Origin: Pseudomonadota bacterium
Lineage (GTDB): Bacteria > Pseudomonadota > Gammaproteobacteria > Burkholderiales > Burkholderiaceae_C
Assembly (NCBI GenBank): GCA_021819435.1
Contig: JAKARB010000003.1
Location: forward strand, 281,312-345,311
DNA: 64,000 bases
Direction: 5' to 3'
Shown: piece by piece, positions 1 to 9,404 of the stretch
Layout: each line of letters starts with the position of its first letter
How positions within the stretch are numbered: position 1 is the stretch's first letter
Notes under the pieces: generated by a model
Seen by the model: the letters and a program-made list of their open reading frames with translations, nothing else
The model's database searches: none
What the model was told of the DNA's origin: nothing
Translations under genes and position numbers: made by a program

Positions 1-642
1 CGTCGTGCCCGCGCCGATGTCGACCATCGCCACGCCGAGCGACTTCTCGTCGTCGGTCAGCACGGCGGCGCTGGAGGCGCTCGGGTTGAGCACCAGTTGC
101 TCGGCTTCCAGGCCGCAGCGGCGCACGCACTTGACGATGTTCTCGGCCGCGCTTTGTGCACCTGTGACGATGTGGACCTTGACCTCCAGGCGCCCGCCGC
201 TCATGCCGATGGGCTCTTTCACCTCGTGGCCATCGATGATGAACTCTTGCGGCTCGACCAGCAGCAGGCGCTGGTCGTTGGGGATGTTGATGGCCTTGGC
301 GGTCTCGACCACGCGCTGCACGTCGAGCGGTGCGACTTCCTTGTCCCGCACGATGACCATGCCGGTGGAGTTCTGGCCGCGGATGTGGCTGCCGGTGATG
401 CCCGTCCAGACGCGGTTGATCTTGCAGTCGGCCATCAGCTCGGCTTCTTTCAAGGCCTGCTGGATGGACTGCACGGTGGCGTCGATGTTGACGACCACAC
501 CGCGCTTCAAACCATGGGAGGGAGCGACACCGAGGCCGGCGAGCCGGAGGTCGCCACCCGGGAGGACTTCGGCCACGACCGCCATCACTTTGGCGGTACC
601 GATGTCGAGTCCGACTACCAGATCCTTGTATTCCTTGGCCAT
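1..642 (-). CDS. ftsA: Cell division protein FtsA, 3' end outside window
   Basis: Actin-like ATPase that anchors FtsZ to the inner membrane and recruits later division proteins. The 214 codons seen start MAKEYKDLVVGLDIGTAKVM, the phosphate-1 loop of the actin/Hsp70 ATPase fold. Further on are the SHIRGQNSTG stretch typical of the FtsA 1C domain and, at the edge, VDIGAGTT (phosphate-2 loop). The ATG at 642 lies 14 bases after the ftsQ stop, in the normal ftsQ-ftsA order. The reading frame is open to base 1, so the C-terminal half including the membrane-targeting helix is not visible. Identification is secure; completeness cannot be judged. Confidence 0.96.
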   Translation of the reverse strand, partial: MAKEYKDLVVGLDIGTAKVMAVVAEVLPGGDLRLAGLGVAPSHGLKRGVVVNIDATVQSIQQALKEAELMADCKINRVWTGITGSHIRGQNSTGMVIVRDKEVAPLDVQRVVETAKAINIPNDQRLLLVEPQEFIIDGHEVKEPIGMSGGRLEVKVHIVTGAQSAAENIVKCVRRCGLEAEQLVLNPSASSAAVLTDDEKSLGVAMVDIGAGTT

Positions 643-656
643 GGTGTGTGACGAAA

Positions 657-1532
657 TTATCGATTGATATTCGGATTCAGGGAACGGGTAACGCCAGCAC
701 TTGGCTTGCGCACCACACCTGGTTTCTTCGGGTCGTCCTGCAAGGTGGTCGTGCCACGCAGGCGGACGGCATAAGCCTCGGGGTAGCGCAGGTCGGCGTA
801 AGACAGCGGACCCGCGTAATGGCGTTGCAACTCAGGGAGCGTGCGCACGAAACGGCGCGCGCGTTCGGCGATTTCGTCGACGCTGCCCCGGCCCAGCATG
901 ATGTCGGCGTCGGTGTCGAGCTCAACGCTCCATGAACCCCGCTCGGTGATCTTGAGTCGCTCGATGTCGCCCAGCGGCGCCAGCACCTTTTGCAGCGTGT
1001 GCAGCATCTCGAGCATGGTCTTGGACAGGCCCGGCGCCGGGTTGGCCGGAGCCACCAGCACGGGCAGGTGGTCGTCTTCCACGTCACCCGGGTTGGCCTC
1101 GAAGACCTCGCCGAAGGTGTTGACCAACTGGTCGTCGCGGTCCTGGTTCTGCCAGTGTGCGGCGGGGCGGTGCTCTTCGAGCTGCACGCGCAGTTCGTTG
1201 GGCCACACTCGGCGCACGACGGCGTGGCGCACCCAGGGCACGGCCTCGAAGACTTCGCGGCTCTTTTGCAGGTCGAGCGTGAAGTAGCCGCCGTCGAGCC
1301 GGGGCACGATGTGGGCGCGAACGGTGGCGATGTTGTTGCGCACGAGGTCGCCTTCGAGCCTCACCTCGGTGAGGTTGAAAAACGGCAGCCGACCCAGGCG
1401 CTGCAAGCCCGCCGCCGCGAGCAGGCACAGGCCCACCACCACCAGCCAGGCGGTGGCCACGTTCATCCAGCGCACGTCTTGCGACGCTTCGCTGGCTTCT
1501 CGCGGCAGGTGGAGGGCGGCGGCGGCTTGCAT
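657..1532 (-). CDS. ftsQ: Cell division protein FtsQ
   Basis: Bitopic divisome protein that links FtsB/FtsL to the rest of the septal machinery. The 291-residue product has a short cytoplasmic tail, one membrane segment at about residues 25-45, then a periplasmic POTRA domain opening with LPFFNLTEVRLEGDLVRNN, followed by the beta domain (VPWVRHAVVRRVWPNELRV). Length and layout fit the family. It lies between ddl (16 bases upstream) and ftsA (14 bases downstream), the canonical dcw position. The first ATG of the frame is used; the basic residues just before the membrane segment suit it. Confidence 0.95.
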   Translation of the reverse strand: MQAAAALHLPREASEASQDVRWMNVATAWLVVVGLCLLAAAGLQRLGRLPFFNLTEVRLEGDLVRNNIATVRAHIVPRLDGGYFTLDLQKSREVFEAVPWVRHAVVRRVWPNELRVQLEEHRPAAHWQNQDRDDQLVNTFGEVFEANPGDVEDDHLPVLVAPANPAPGLSKTMLEMLHTLQKVLAPLGDIERLKITERGSWSVELDTDADIMLGRGSVDEIAERARRFVRTLPELQRHYAGPLSYADLRYPEAYAVRLRGTTTLQDDPKKPGVVRKPSAGVTRSLNPNINR

Positions 1533-1548
1533 GCGTCCTTCTTCGGGG

Positions 1549-2529
1549 TCAGGCGTTGCGGTCCAGCGTGGCCGAGGCCAGCAGGTGCACGCAGAGTTGT
1601 TCGTAGCTCAGGCCCGCCACCTTGGCGGACATGGGCACCAGGGAGTGGCCGGTCATGCCCGGCGAGGTGTTGATCTCCAGCAGGAAGGGCTGGCGGTCGG
1701 TGCGGCGGATCATCACGTCGGCGCGCGCCCAGCCACGGCAGCCCAGCGTCTTGAAGGCGCGCACCACCTCGCGCTGGATCTCGGCTTCTTCGGCCGCGTC
1801 CAGTTCGCTCGGGCAGAGGTACTTCACCTCGTCGGTGAAGTACTTGTTCTGGTAGTCGTAGTTGCCGCCGGGCGCGACGATGCGGATCACCGGCAGGGCC
1901 TTCTCTTCACCCTCGACGATGAGCACGGGGCAGGTGGTCTCCTCGCCCTCGATGAACTGCTCGCACAGCACCTCGGGGTCGTGCTGGGCCGCAGCGGCGT
2001 AGGCGGCGGTGCATTGCGCCACGTCCGTCACCTTGGTCAGGCCGATGGACGAGCCTTCGCGCGCGGGCTTGACGATCATGGGCGCGCCTAGCACGGCCAG
2101 GGCCTGCTCGCATTCCGCGGCGCTGGCGACGATGCGCCAGTCTGGCGTGGGCAGGCCTTCGAAGCGCCAGATGCGCTTGGTCATGACCTTGTCCATGGCG
2201 ATGCTCGACGCCATCACGCCCGAGCCGGTGTAGGGGATGCCCAGCAGTTCGAGCGCGCCTTGCACGGTGCCATCTTCACCACCGCGACCATGCAGGGCGA
2301 TGAAGCAGCGATCCACGCCTTCGGCCTTGAGCTCTTGCAGCGGGCGCTCGGCAGGGTCGAAAGCGAAAGCGTCCACGCCTTGCGATTGCAGGGCCTTGAG
2401 CACGCCGGTGCCCGACATGATGGACACGTCGCGCTCGGCCGAGGTGCCACCGAAGAGCACGGCCACGCGGCCGAGCGCTTTCGGATCGGTGGAAGGCGGG
2501 TTCAACAGGTTCTTCGTGTCCGGGCTCAT
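1549..2529 (-). CDS. ddl: D-alanine--D-alanine ligase
   Basis: ATP-grasp ligase that joins two D-alanines to make the dipeptide MurF adds to the peptidoglycan precursor. The 326-residue protein has the N-terminal [15 protein letters not shown] loop, the [12 protein letters not shown] motif that binds the first D-Ala, a central ATP-grasp domain ([15 protein letters not shown]) and the C-terminal metal-binding [17 protein letters not shown]. It is the short DdlB type found inside dcw clusters. The start lies one base after the murC stop, so the two are translationally coupled. Confidence 0.96.
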   Translation of the reverse strand: MSPDTKNLLNPPSTDPKALGRVAVLFGGTSAERDVSIMSGTGVLKALQSQGVDAFAFDPAERPLQELKAEGVDRCFIALHGRGGEDGTVQGALELLGIPYTGSGVMASSIAMDKVMTKRIWRFEGLPTPDWRIVASAAECEQALAVLGAPMIVKPAREGSSIGLTKVTDVAQCTAAYAAAAQHDPEVLCEQFIEGEETTCPVLIVEGEEKALPVIRIVAPGGNYDYQNKYFTDEVKYLCPSELDAAEEAEIQREVVRAFKTLGCRGWARADVMIRRTDRQPFLLEINTSPGMTGHSLVPMSAKVAGLSYEQLCVHLLASATLDRNA

Positions 2530-2530
2530 C

Positions 2531-3940
2531 TCAACGGCCCTCCTTCTTCAACTCGGCGACCTTGGCCGCAACGGCGCCGATCGAACCGGCACCCATGCAG
2601 ATGACCACGTCGCCGGCCTTGGCGTTGTCGACGATGGTTTGGGGCAGGTCGGCCACATCGTCCACGAACAGGGGCTCGACCTTGCCGGCCACCCGCACGG
2701 CACGGGTGAGTGCCCGGCCATCCGCCGCGACGATGGGTGCTTCGCCCGCTGCATAGACCTCGGTCAGCAGCACGGCGTCGGCGGTGCCCAGCACCTTGAC
2801 GAAGTCCTCGAAGCAATCGCGCGTGCGGGTGTAGCGGTGCGGCTGGAAGGCCAGCACCAGGCGCTGGCCGGGGAAGGCGCCACGCGCCGCGCTGATGACG
2901 GCGGCCATCTCGACCGGGTGGTGACCGTAGTCGTCGATGACGGTGAAGGTGCCACCGTCGGCGCAGGCGAAATCGCCGTAACGCTGGAAGCGGCGGCCCA
3001 CACCCGTGAACGCGGCCAGGGCCTTGACCATGGGCGCGTCGGCCAGCTCGATCTCGGTGGCCACGGCGATGGCGGCCAGGGCGTTGAGCACGTTGTGCTG
3101 GCCGGGCAGGTTCAGCGTGACCTTCATGTCAGGCATGACGGCGCCGTTGCGGCGCTGCACGGTGAAGCGCATCTGGCCGCCGGGCAGGGCTTCCACGTCC
3201 ACCGCTCGCACCTGGGCGTCTTCGCCGAAGCCGTAGGTGATGACCGGGCGCGAGATCAGCGGCACGATGCTGCGCACGCCCGGGTCGTCGATGCACAGGA
3301 TCGACGCGCCGTAGAAAGGCATGCGGTGCAGGAAATCGACGAAGGCCTGCTTGAGCTTGACGAAGTCGTGCCCGTAGGTGTCCATGTGGTCGGCGTCGAT
3401 GTTGGTGACGACCGACAGGACGGGCAGCAGGTTGAGGAAGGAGGCGTCCGACTCGTCGGCCTCGACCACGATGTACTCGCCCTTGCCTAGCGCCGAGTTG
3501 GCGCCAGCGCTGTTGAGCTTGCCGCCGATGACGAAGGTCGGGTCGACCCCGGCCTCGGCCAGGATGGCCGTGACCAGCGAGGTGGTGGTGGTCTTGCCGT
3601 GCGTGCCGGCGATGGCGATGCCCCGGCGCAGGCGCATCAGCTCGGCGAGCATGACGGCGCGCGGCACCACGGGCACGCGCTTGGCGCGGGCGGCGATGAC
3701 CTCGGGGTTGTCGCCCTTCACGGCGGTGGAGGTGACCACCGCTTCGGCTCCTTCGATGTGCGCGGCGTCGTGCCCGATCTTCACGGCGATGCCCAGCGAG
3801 GCCAGGCGACGCGAGGTGGCGCTGTCGGCCTGGTCAGAGCCCGACACCGTGTAGCCGAGGTTGTGCAGGATCTCGGCGATGCCGCTCATGCCGGCGCCAC
3901 CGATGCCCACGAAATGGATGTGCTTGACGGCGTGCTTCAT
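2531..3940 (-). CDS. murC: UDP-N-acetylmuramate--L-alanine ligase
   Basis: Adds L-alanine to UDP-MurNAc, the first amino acid of the stem peptide. The 469-residue protein has a Rossmann-like start ([10 protein letters not shown], residues 11-20), the Mur-ligase P-loop GTHGKTTT at 112-119 and the central [10 protein letters not shown] motif. The frame stays open further upstream, but ATG 3940 is chosen because homology begins there and because it overlaps the murG stop as ATGA. That coupling recurs through this cluster. Length is normal for MurC. Confidence 0.97.
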   Translation of the reverse strand: MKHAVKHIHFVGIGGAGMSGIAEILHNLGYTVSGSDQADSATSRRLASLGIAVKIGHDAAHIEGAEAVVTSTAVKGDNPEVIAARAKRVPVVPRAVMLAELMRLRRGIAIAGTHGKTTTTSLVTAILAEAGVDPTFVIGGKLNSAGANSALGKGEYIVVEADESDASFLNLLPVLSVVTNIDADHMDTYGHDFVKLKQAFVDFLHRMPFYGASILCIDDPGVRSIVPLISRPVITYGFGEDAQVRAVDVEALPGGQMRFTVQRRNGAVMPDMKVTLNLPGQHNVLNALAAIAVATEIELADAPMVKALAAFTGVGRRFQRYGDFACADGGTFTVIDDYGHHPVEMAAVISAARGAFPGQRLVLAFQPHRYTRTRDCFEDFVKVLGTADAVLLTEVYAAGEAPIVAADGRALTRAVRVAGKVEPLFVDDVADLPQTIVDNAKAGDVVICMGAGSIGAVAAKVAELKKEGR

Positions 3941-5052
3941 GCCGACGCCTTCTTCTTGTGAGGTTGAACGAGCTGCTCGATGGCATCGGCCACCGCCGCA
4001 GCGGCATGGTTGCGGGCCAGCGCGCGTGCACGCTTGGCCATGGTCAGCAGCTCCTCGCGTTGCAGCGACTGGAGCTGGCGCGCCAGGGTGTCGGCGGTGA
4101 GCTCGGCTTGTGGCAGGTGGATGGCGGCCTGGTGCTGGGCCATGAACTCGGCGTTGTCGCGCTGGTGCGCGGTGGTCGACACCACCAGCGGGATCAGCAC
4201 GCTGGGCACGCCCGCTGCACACAGTTCGCTGACCGTGATCGCGCCCGCGCGGCAGACGATGAGGTCGCAATCCGTCAGGCGCTGGGCCATGTTGTTGATG
4301 AAGGGCAGCAGCTCGACATCCCGCTGGGGATCGAGCCCCGCCTTGACGTACTCAGCCTTCACGGCTTCGAAATTGGCCATGCCCGTTTGGTGGGTGATGC
4401 GCGGGCGCTGTTCGGGCGCGATGCGGGCCAGGGCTTGCGGCACGGTCTCGTTGAGCACCCTGGCGCCCAGGCTGCCGCCGACCACCAGGACCTTGAGCGG
4501 GCCACTGCGGCCTTCGAAGCGTTGCGCGGGCGGGGCGATGGACTCAATCTCGGCGCGCACGGGGTTGCCCGTCACGCGGGCGACCTTGCGCTTGGCAGCC
4601 GGGCCATCGAAGCCGCAGGCCAGCACGTCGGTGATCGGCAGCAGGGCCTTGTTGCTCAGCAGCATGGCCGCGTCGGCGTTGACCATGACCAGTGGCAGCA
4701 GGCGCGCGGCGCTCATGACGCCACCGGGGAAGCAGACATAGCCACCCATGCCCAACACGGCATCGGCCTGGCGCTTGACCAAGATCTGGTAGCAGTCGGC
4801 AAAGGCCTTGAGCAGGCGCACGCCGCCGAACAGCGTGTCTTTCAGCGACTTGCCGCGCAGGCCGTTGAAGGCGATGGTGTCCAGCTCGATGCCGGTGGGC
4901 GGCACCAGGCGGTTTTCCATGCCGCCTTCGGTGCCCAGCCAGCTCACCGTCCAGCCACGGCGCTTCATCTCATCGGCCACGGCAAGGCCAGGCATGATGT
5001 GCCCACCGGTGCCTGCGGCCATGATGACGAGGTGGCGTTGAGGCATGTTCAT
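3937..5052 (-). CDS. murG: UDP-GlcNAc--MurNAc-pentapeptide-lipid transferase
   Basis: Peripheral inner-membrane GT-B glycosyltransferase that converts lipid I to lipid II. The 371-residue product has the N-terminal [11 protein letters not shown] loop (residues 12-22), [11 protein letters not shown] at about 101-111, [12 protein letters not shown] and the acceptor/donor loop [18 protein letters not shown]. Where most MurG proteins carry HEQN, this one reads NADAA (residues 125-129), which I recall as a Burkholderiales variant. The ATG at 5052 has a GGAGG ribosome site and overlaps ftsW by four bases; ATG 5046 is an alternative. Function is not in doubt. Confidence 0.97.
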   Translation of the reverse strand: MNMPQRHLVIMAAGTGGHIMPGLAVADEMKRRGWTVSWLGTEGGMENRLVPPTGIELDTIAFNGLRGKSLKDTLFGGVRLLKAFADCYQILVKRQADAVLGMGGYVCFPGGVMSAARLLPLVMVNADAAMLLSNKALLPITDVLACGFDGPAAKRKVARVTGNPVRAEIESIAPPAQRFEGRSGPLKVLVVGGSLGARVLNETVPQALARIAPEQRPRITHQTGMANFEAVKAEYVKAGLDPQRDVELLPFINNMAQRLTDCDLIVCRAGAITVSELCAAGVPSVLIPLVVSTTAHQRDNAEFMAQHQAAIHLPQAELTADTLARQLQSLQREELLTMAKRARALARNHAAAAVADAIEQLVQPHKKKASA

Positions 5053-6329
5053 GCGCGTCCTCCGCGCATGAGTTGACGATTCTCCATGTCCACGCGCAGG
5101 CAAATGGCCAACGCGATGCAGTTGAGCAGGATGCCCGAGCCGCCGAAGCTCATCAGCGGCAGCGTCAGGCCCTTGGTGGGCAGCACGCCCAGGTTCACGC
5201 CCATGTTGATGAAGCCCTGCGCGCCCAGCCACACGGCCACGCCCTGGGCCACGAGGCCAGAGAAGACGCGGTCCAGCGCGATGGCCTGGCGGCCGATGTT
5301 GAACAGCCGCACCACGACCCAGAAGAAGGCCAGCACCACGCCCGCCACGCCGATGAAACCCAGCTCTTCGCCGATGACGGCGAGCAGGAAGTCGGTGTGG
5401 GCCTCGGGCAGGTAGTGCAACTTCTCGACGCTGGAGCCCAGGCCTTCGCCGAAGATCTCGCCCCGGCCGAAGGCGATCAGCGAGTGCGTGAGCTGGTAGG
5501 CCTTGCCCAGGGCGTTCTTCTCGTCCCACGGGTCGAGGTAGGCGAATATGCGCTCGCGCCGCCAGGGGCTGAGCGTGATCATCAGCATGAAGGCGCCCAG
5601 CAGCACCGCCGTGATCAGCGTGAACATCTTGCCGTTGACGCCGCCCAGAAAGAGGATGGCCATGGCGATGGTGGCGATCACCATGAAGGCGCCCATGTCG
5701 GGCTCGGCCAGCAGCAGCAGGCCCACCACGCCCACGGCCACGGCCATCGGCGTGACGGCGCGGAAGAAGTGCTCCTTCACGTCCATCTTGCGCACCATGT
5801 AGTCGGAGGCGTAGAGCACGATGGCCAGCTTGGCCAGCTCGGAGGGCTGGAAGTTCATGAAGCCCAGCGGCAGCCAGCGGCGCGCACCATAGACCACCTT
5901 GCCCACGTGCGGGATCAACACGATGATCAGCAGCACCAGCGAAGCGACGAACAACCAGGGCGCAAGCTTCTCCCAAGTGCTCATGGGGATCTGCGTGACC
6001 ACGGCGGCCACCGAGATGCCCATCGTGATGGAAATGATGTGGCGCTGGAAGAAATACGTCGGCGTGTAGTTCGAGAAGCGCGGGCTGTCAGGCAGCGCGA
6101 TGGTGGCCGAATAGACCATGACGAGGCCGGTCAGCAGCAGCGCGAGCACGACCCACATCAGCGGCTGGTCGAAACCCATCAGGCGCGAGGGCTGGGCCGT
6201 GCTGATGTTGACGAAATCGCGCACGGGCAGCGGGCCGGCGTCGCGGCCCTCGCCACTGGACGGCTTGAACAGAGACTTGAGGCGGCTCATGAGCGATGGG
6301 CCCTGGGCGCGATCTGCGGCGATGCTCAT
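5049..6329 (-). CDS. ftsW: Septal peptidoglycan glycosyltransferase FtsW
   Basis: SEDS-family membrane protein that polymerises lipid II at the septum with FtsI. The 426-residue product has a cytoplasmic N-terminal tail of about 50 residues and some ten membrane segments. Family signatures are [30 protein letters not shown], the [18 protein letters not shown] loop and the C-terminal [20 protein letters not shown] 6329 overlaps the murD stop as ATGA. The frame is open upstream, but that part is unlike FtsW. Placement between murD and murG is canonical. Confidence 0.96.
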   Translation of the reverse strand: MSIAADRAQGPSLMSRLKSLFKPSSGEGRDAGPLPVRDFVNISTAQPSRLMGFDQPLMWVVLALLLTGLVMVYSATIALPDSPRFSNYTPTYFFQRHIISITMGISVAAVVTQIPMSTWEKLAPWLFVASLVLLIIVLIPHVGKVVYGARRWLPLGFMNFQPSELAKLAIVLYASDYMVRKMDVKEHFFRAVTPMAVAVGVVGLLLLAEPDMGAFMVIATIAMAILFLGGVNGKMFTLITAVLLGAFMLMITLSPWRRERIFAYLDPWDEKNALGKAYQLTHSLIAFGRGEIFGEGLGSSVEKLHYLPEAHTDFLLAVIGEELGFIGVAGVVLAFFWVVVRLFNIGRQAIALDRVFSGLVAQGVAVWLGAQGFINMGVNLGVLPTKGLTLPLMSFGGSGILLNCIALAICLRVDMENRQLMRGGRA

Positions 6330-8209
6330 GCGATCTCTCCCAGGTCGTTGGCCATGGCTTGCAGGGTCTGGACGAAGACCTCGGCGCGATGCGCGTAATT
6401 GCGGAACATGTCCAGGCTGGCGCAAGCCGGGCTCAGCAGCACGGCGTCGCCCTGGCGCGCCTGCTCCCAGGACCAGCGGGTGGCGTCCTCCAGCGTGTCG
6501 AAACGCTGGACGAGGATGTCTTCGTCGGCCGGGCTCTTCACGCCTTGCAGCACAGCGCCGATGGCTTCGGCATCGCGGCCGATGAGGGACACGGCGCGCG
6601 CGAAACGGCCCACGGGCTCGCGCAACGGCGCGAAGTCCTGGCCCTTGCCGTCGCCGCCCAGGATCAGGCAGAGCTTGCCGGGAGACAGGTCGGCGCCCAG
6701 GCCCAGCAGCGCGGCCACGGTGGCGCCCACGTTGGTGCCCTTGCTGTCGTCGATGGCGTCGACGCCGCGCAGCGTCATCACATGCTCAACGCGGTGCGGC
6801 TCGCCACGGTACTCACGCAGGCCGTGCAGCATCGGTGCCAGCGGGCAGCCCACTGCGGTGGCCAGGGCCAGCGCGGCCAGGGCATTCGAGGCGTTGTGGC
6901 GGCCACGGATGCGCAGCGCATCGGCTGGCATCAGGCGCTGCAGCACGATCTCGTGCTGTTCGCCCTTGGCGAGCTTGAGCGTGGGATCGGCCTCGCGGGC
7001 GCGCACCAGCCAGGCCATGCCAGACTCGACCACCAGGCCGAAGTCGCCCGGCGCGCGCGGGGCGTCGAGGCCAAAGCGCACCACGTTGCGGTGCACGACC
7101 TTGGCGGGCCGGCCGCGCACGCCCGACTTGATGACCTCAGGCGGCGGCACCATGGCCTCGGCCAGCGGCTCGTCGCGGTTGACGACCATCACCCCGGTCT
7201 TGCCGAAGATGCGGGACTTCGCCTCGGCGTAGGCGGCCATGCTGCCGTGCCAGTCGAGGTGGTCTTGTGTGATGTTGAGCACCACCGCCGCATCGGGGTG
7301 GAAGTTGCTGACGCCATCGAGCTGGAAGCTGGAGAGTTCAAGCACCCAGGCTTCGGGCAGCACCTCGAACACGGGCGCGGCGGGAGGTGGCGGCGTCAGT
7401 TCGATGGGTGCTGCATCGGCATCGTCGCTCAGCGCGACGGGGGCCTGCGGCTCGGTGGCGTCCGCTTCGGCGGGCGCATCGACTTCGGCGTTTGCGACGC
7501 TCACGCCGTCCAGGTTGGCAGCCGACGCCGTTTCGGGCAAGGCCACTTCTGAGCGGGCTGCTTCCCCCGCCTCGGGCAGCGCGTCGCCAGGCTCGGTCAC
7601 CGCATCGTTTGACACGCCGACCTCTTCGGGCAGCACGGCATCGACCTCACCGGGAGCGGCTTGCGCCTCGGCGCCTTTGGGCTCGGCCAGCCGAGTGGGC
7701 TCCTGATCGAGCGCAATGCCCAAGGTGTCGAGCAGAGTCGGGCCGATGTTGCCGGCCAAGCCCACACGCAGGCCGGCGCGCTCGATCAGCTTGGCCGTCA
7801 ACGAGGTGGTGGTCGTCTTGCCGTTGGTGCCGGTGATGGCGACCACCTTGGGCGCGTAGCCGAGGTCTGCTTTCAGGTCGGCCAAGGCCGAGGCGAACAG
7901 CGAGAGCTCGCCGCGCGCGGGCACACCCAACTCGTCCGCACGCGCCAGGATGGGCGCCACCTCGGGCGAGGCCGGCATCAGGCCTGGGCTCTTGAACAGC
8001 AGGTTGACGCCATCGAGCAGCGATGGGTCGAGGCCCTGGTGCAACGTGGCGCCGGGCACGTCGGCGGCCAGGGTGGCGGCCTGGGGCGGGTTGGCGCGCG
8101 TGTCGGCCACGCGCACAGTCGCGCCGCACCGGGCGCACCAGCGCGCCATGGCCAGGCCCGAGTCACCCAGACCCAGGATCAGCACGGTGAGGTTGCGAAG
8201 GTGGTGCAT
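6326..8209 (-). CDS. murD: UDP-N-acetylmuramoylalanine--D-glutamate ligase with a long insert
   Basis: Adds D-glutamate to UDP-MurNAc-L-Ala. The 627-residue product is well above the usual 440-500. The N-terminal UDP-binding domain begins [18 protein letters not shown], the P-loop is [12 protein letters not shown] (124-135), and GNIGPTLLD follows at 153-161. About 115 residues rich in Ala, Glu, Asp and Pro (roughly 168-283) then intervene before [11 protein letters not shown] at 289, which in other MurD proteins follows almost directly. The insert stays in frame and has no stops, so it is a real part of the protein. The C-terminal domain ([21 protein letters not shown]) is intact. Confidence 0.95.
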   Translation of the reverse strand: MHHLRNLTVLILGLGDSGLAMARWCARCGATVRVADTRANPPQAATLAADVPGATLHQGLDPSLLDGVNLLFKSPGLMPASPEVAPILARADELGVPARGELSLFASALADLKADLGYAPKVVAITGTNGKTTTTSLTAKLIERAGLRVGLAGNIGPTLLDTLGIALDQEPTRLAEPKGAEAQAAPGEVDAVLPEEVGVSNDAVTEPGDALPEAGEAARSEVALPETASAANLDGVSVANAEVDAPAEADATEPQAPVALSDDADAAPIELTPPPPAAPVFEVLPEAWVLELSSFQLDGVSNFHPDAAVVLNITQDHLDWHGSMAAYAEAKSRIFGKTGVMVVNRDEPLAEAMVPPPEVIKSGVRGRPAKVVHRNVVRFGLDAPRAPGDFGLVVESGMAWLVRAREADPTLKLAKGEQHEIVLQRLMPADALRIRGRHNASNALAALALATAVGCPLAPMLHGLREYRGEPHRVEHVMTLRGVDAIDDSKGTNVGATVAALLGLGADLSPGKLCLILGGDGKGQDFAPLREPVGRFARAVSLIGRDAEAIGAVLQGVKSPADEDILVQRFDTLEDATRWSWEQARQGDAVLLSPACASLDMFRNYAHRAEVFVQTLQAMANDLGEIA

Positions 8210-8225
8210 GGTGCTCGGTGGGTGC

Positions 8226-9404
8226 TCAGCGCAGCTTGAGGGTGGACAGGCCGATCAGGCACAACAGCATGGTGATGATCCAGAAACGCACAACAACCTG
8301 CGTCTCCTTCCAGCCGGACTTCTCGAAGTGGTGGTGCAGCGGCGCCATCAGCAGGATGCGACGGCCCTCGCCGTACTTGCGCTTGGTGTACTTGAAGTAG
8401 CTGACCTGCAGCATCACCGACAGCGCTTCGAGCACGAAGACCCCGCCCATGAAGGCCAGCACGATCTCCTGGCGCACGATGACAGCGATGGTGCCCAGGG
8501 CACCGCCCAGCGCCAGCGCGCCCACGTCGCCCATGAACACCTGCGCCGGGTAGGCGTTGAACCACAAAAACGCCAACCCTGCCCCCGACATCGCGGCGCA
8601 GAACACCAGCAGCTCGCCCGCACCGGGGATGTGCGGCAACAGCAGGTACTTCGCAAACACGGCGTTGCCGGTCACGTAGGCGAAGATGCCCAAAGCAGCT
8701 GAAACCATCACCACCGGCATGATGGCGAGGCCGTCGAGCCCGTCGGTCAGGTTCACCGCGTTGCTGGTGCCGACGATGACGATGTAGGTCAGCGCCATGA
8801 AGCCCCACACGCCCAGCGGGTAGCTCACCGTCTTGAAGAAGGGCACGATCAGGTCGGCCTTCGGCGGCAGGTCATTGCTGAAGCCCGATCCGATCCAGCG
8901 GAAGAACAGCTCGATCACACGCAGGTTGTTGGTCTCGGACACGCTGAAAGCCAGGTAGATGGCGGCAATCAGGCCGATGACGGACTGCCAGAAATACTTC
9001 TCGCGCGAGGGCATGCCCTCCGGGTCCTTGTTGACGACCTTGCGCCAATCGTCGACCCAGCCGATCAGGCCGAAGCCTGTCGTCACGATCATCACGATCC
9101 ACACGAAGCGGTTGGCCCAGTCGAACCAAAGCAGCGTCGACAGGCCGATGCTCAGCAGGATCAGCGCGCCGCCCATGGTGGGCGTGCCGCGCTTGGTGAG
9201 GTGGGTGTCCATCGCGTATTCGCGGATGGGCTGACCAATCTTGAGTTCGGTCAGCTTGCGGATCACCCAGGGGCCCAGCAACAACCCGATGAGCAGCGCC
9301 GTCATGGCAGCCATCACAGAGCGGAAGGTCAGGTACTGGAAGACGCGCAGGAAGCCCAGGTCGGGGTGCAACTCCTGCAGCCACAGCGCGAGACTAAGCA
9401 GCAT
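8226..9404 (-). CDS. mraY: Phospho-N-acetylmuramoyl-pentapeptide transferase
   Basis: Polytopic inner-membrane enzyme that transfers phospho-MurNAc-pentapeptide to undecaprenyl phosphate, giving lipid I. The 392-residue product has about ten membrane segments and the family motifs KRGTPTMGG, the [13 protein letters not shown] catalytic Asp region, [16 protein letters not shown] and the C-terminal [15 protein letters not shown] 9404 is preferred over GTG 9410 because the GGAGGT ribosome site leaves four bases to the ATG and overlaps the GTG. It overlaps the end of murEF by 11 bases. Confidence 0.97.
   Translation of the reverse strand: MLLSLALWLQELHPDLGFLRVFQYLTFRSVMAAMTALLIGLLLGPWVIRKLTELKIGQPIREYAMDTHLTKRGTPTMGGALILLSIGLSTLLWFDWANRFVWIVMIVTTGFGLIGWVDDWRKVVNKDPEGMPSREKYFWQSVIGLIAAIYLAFSVSETNNLRVIELFFRWIGSGFSNDLPPKADLIVPFFKTVSYPLGVWGFMALTYIVIVGTSNAVNLTDGLDGLAIMPVVMVSAALGIFAYVTGNAVFAKYLLLPHIPGAGELLVFCAAMSGAGLAFLWFNAYPAQVFMGDVGALALGGALGTIAVIVRQEIVLAFMGGVFVLEALSVMLQVSYFKYTKRKYGEGRRILLMAPLHHHFEKSGWKETQVVVRFWIITMLLCLIGLSTLKLR

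Noticed and set aside
1..667. Plus-strand frames at the left edge
   Set aside because: They are shadows of ftsA, which reads cleanly on the minus strand.
2531..4270. Longer murC start reading into murG
   Set aside because: The extra 110 codons are the second frame of murG; homology and the ATGA overlap fix the start at 3940.
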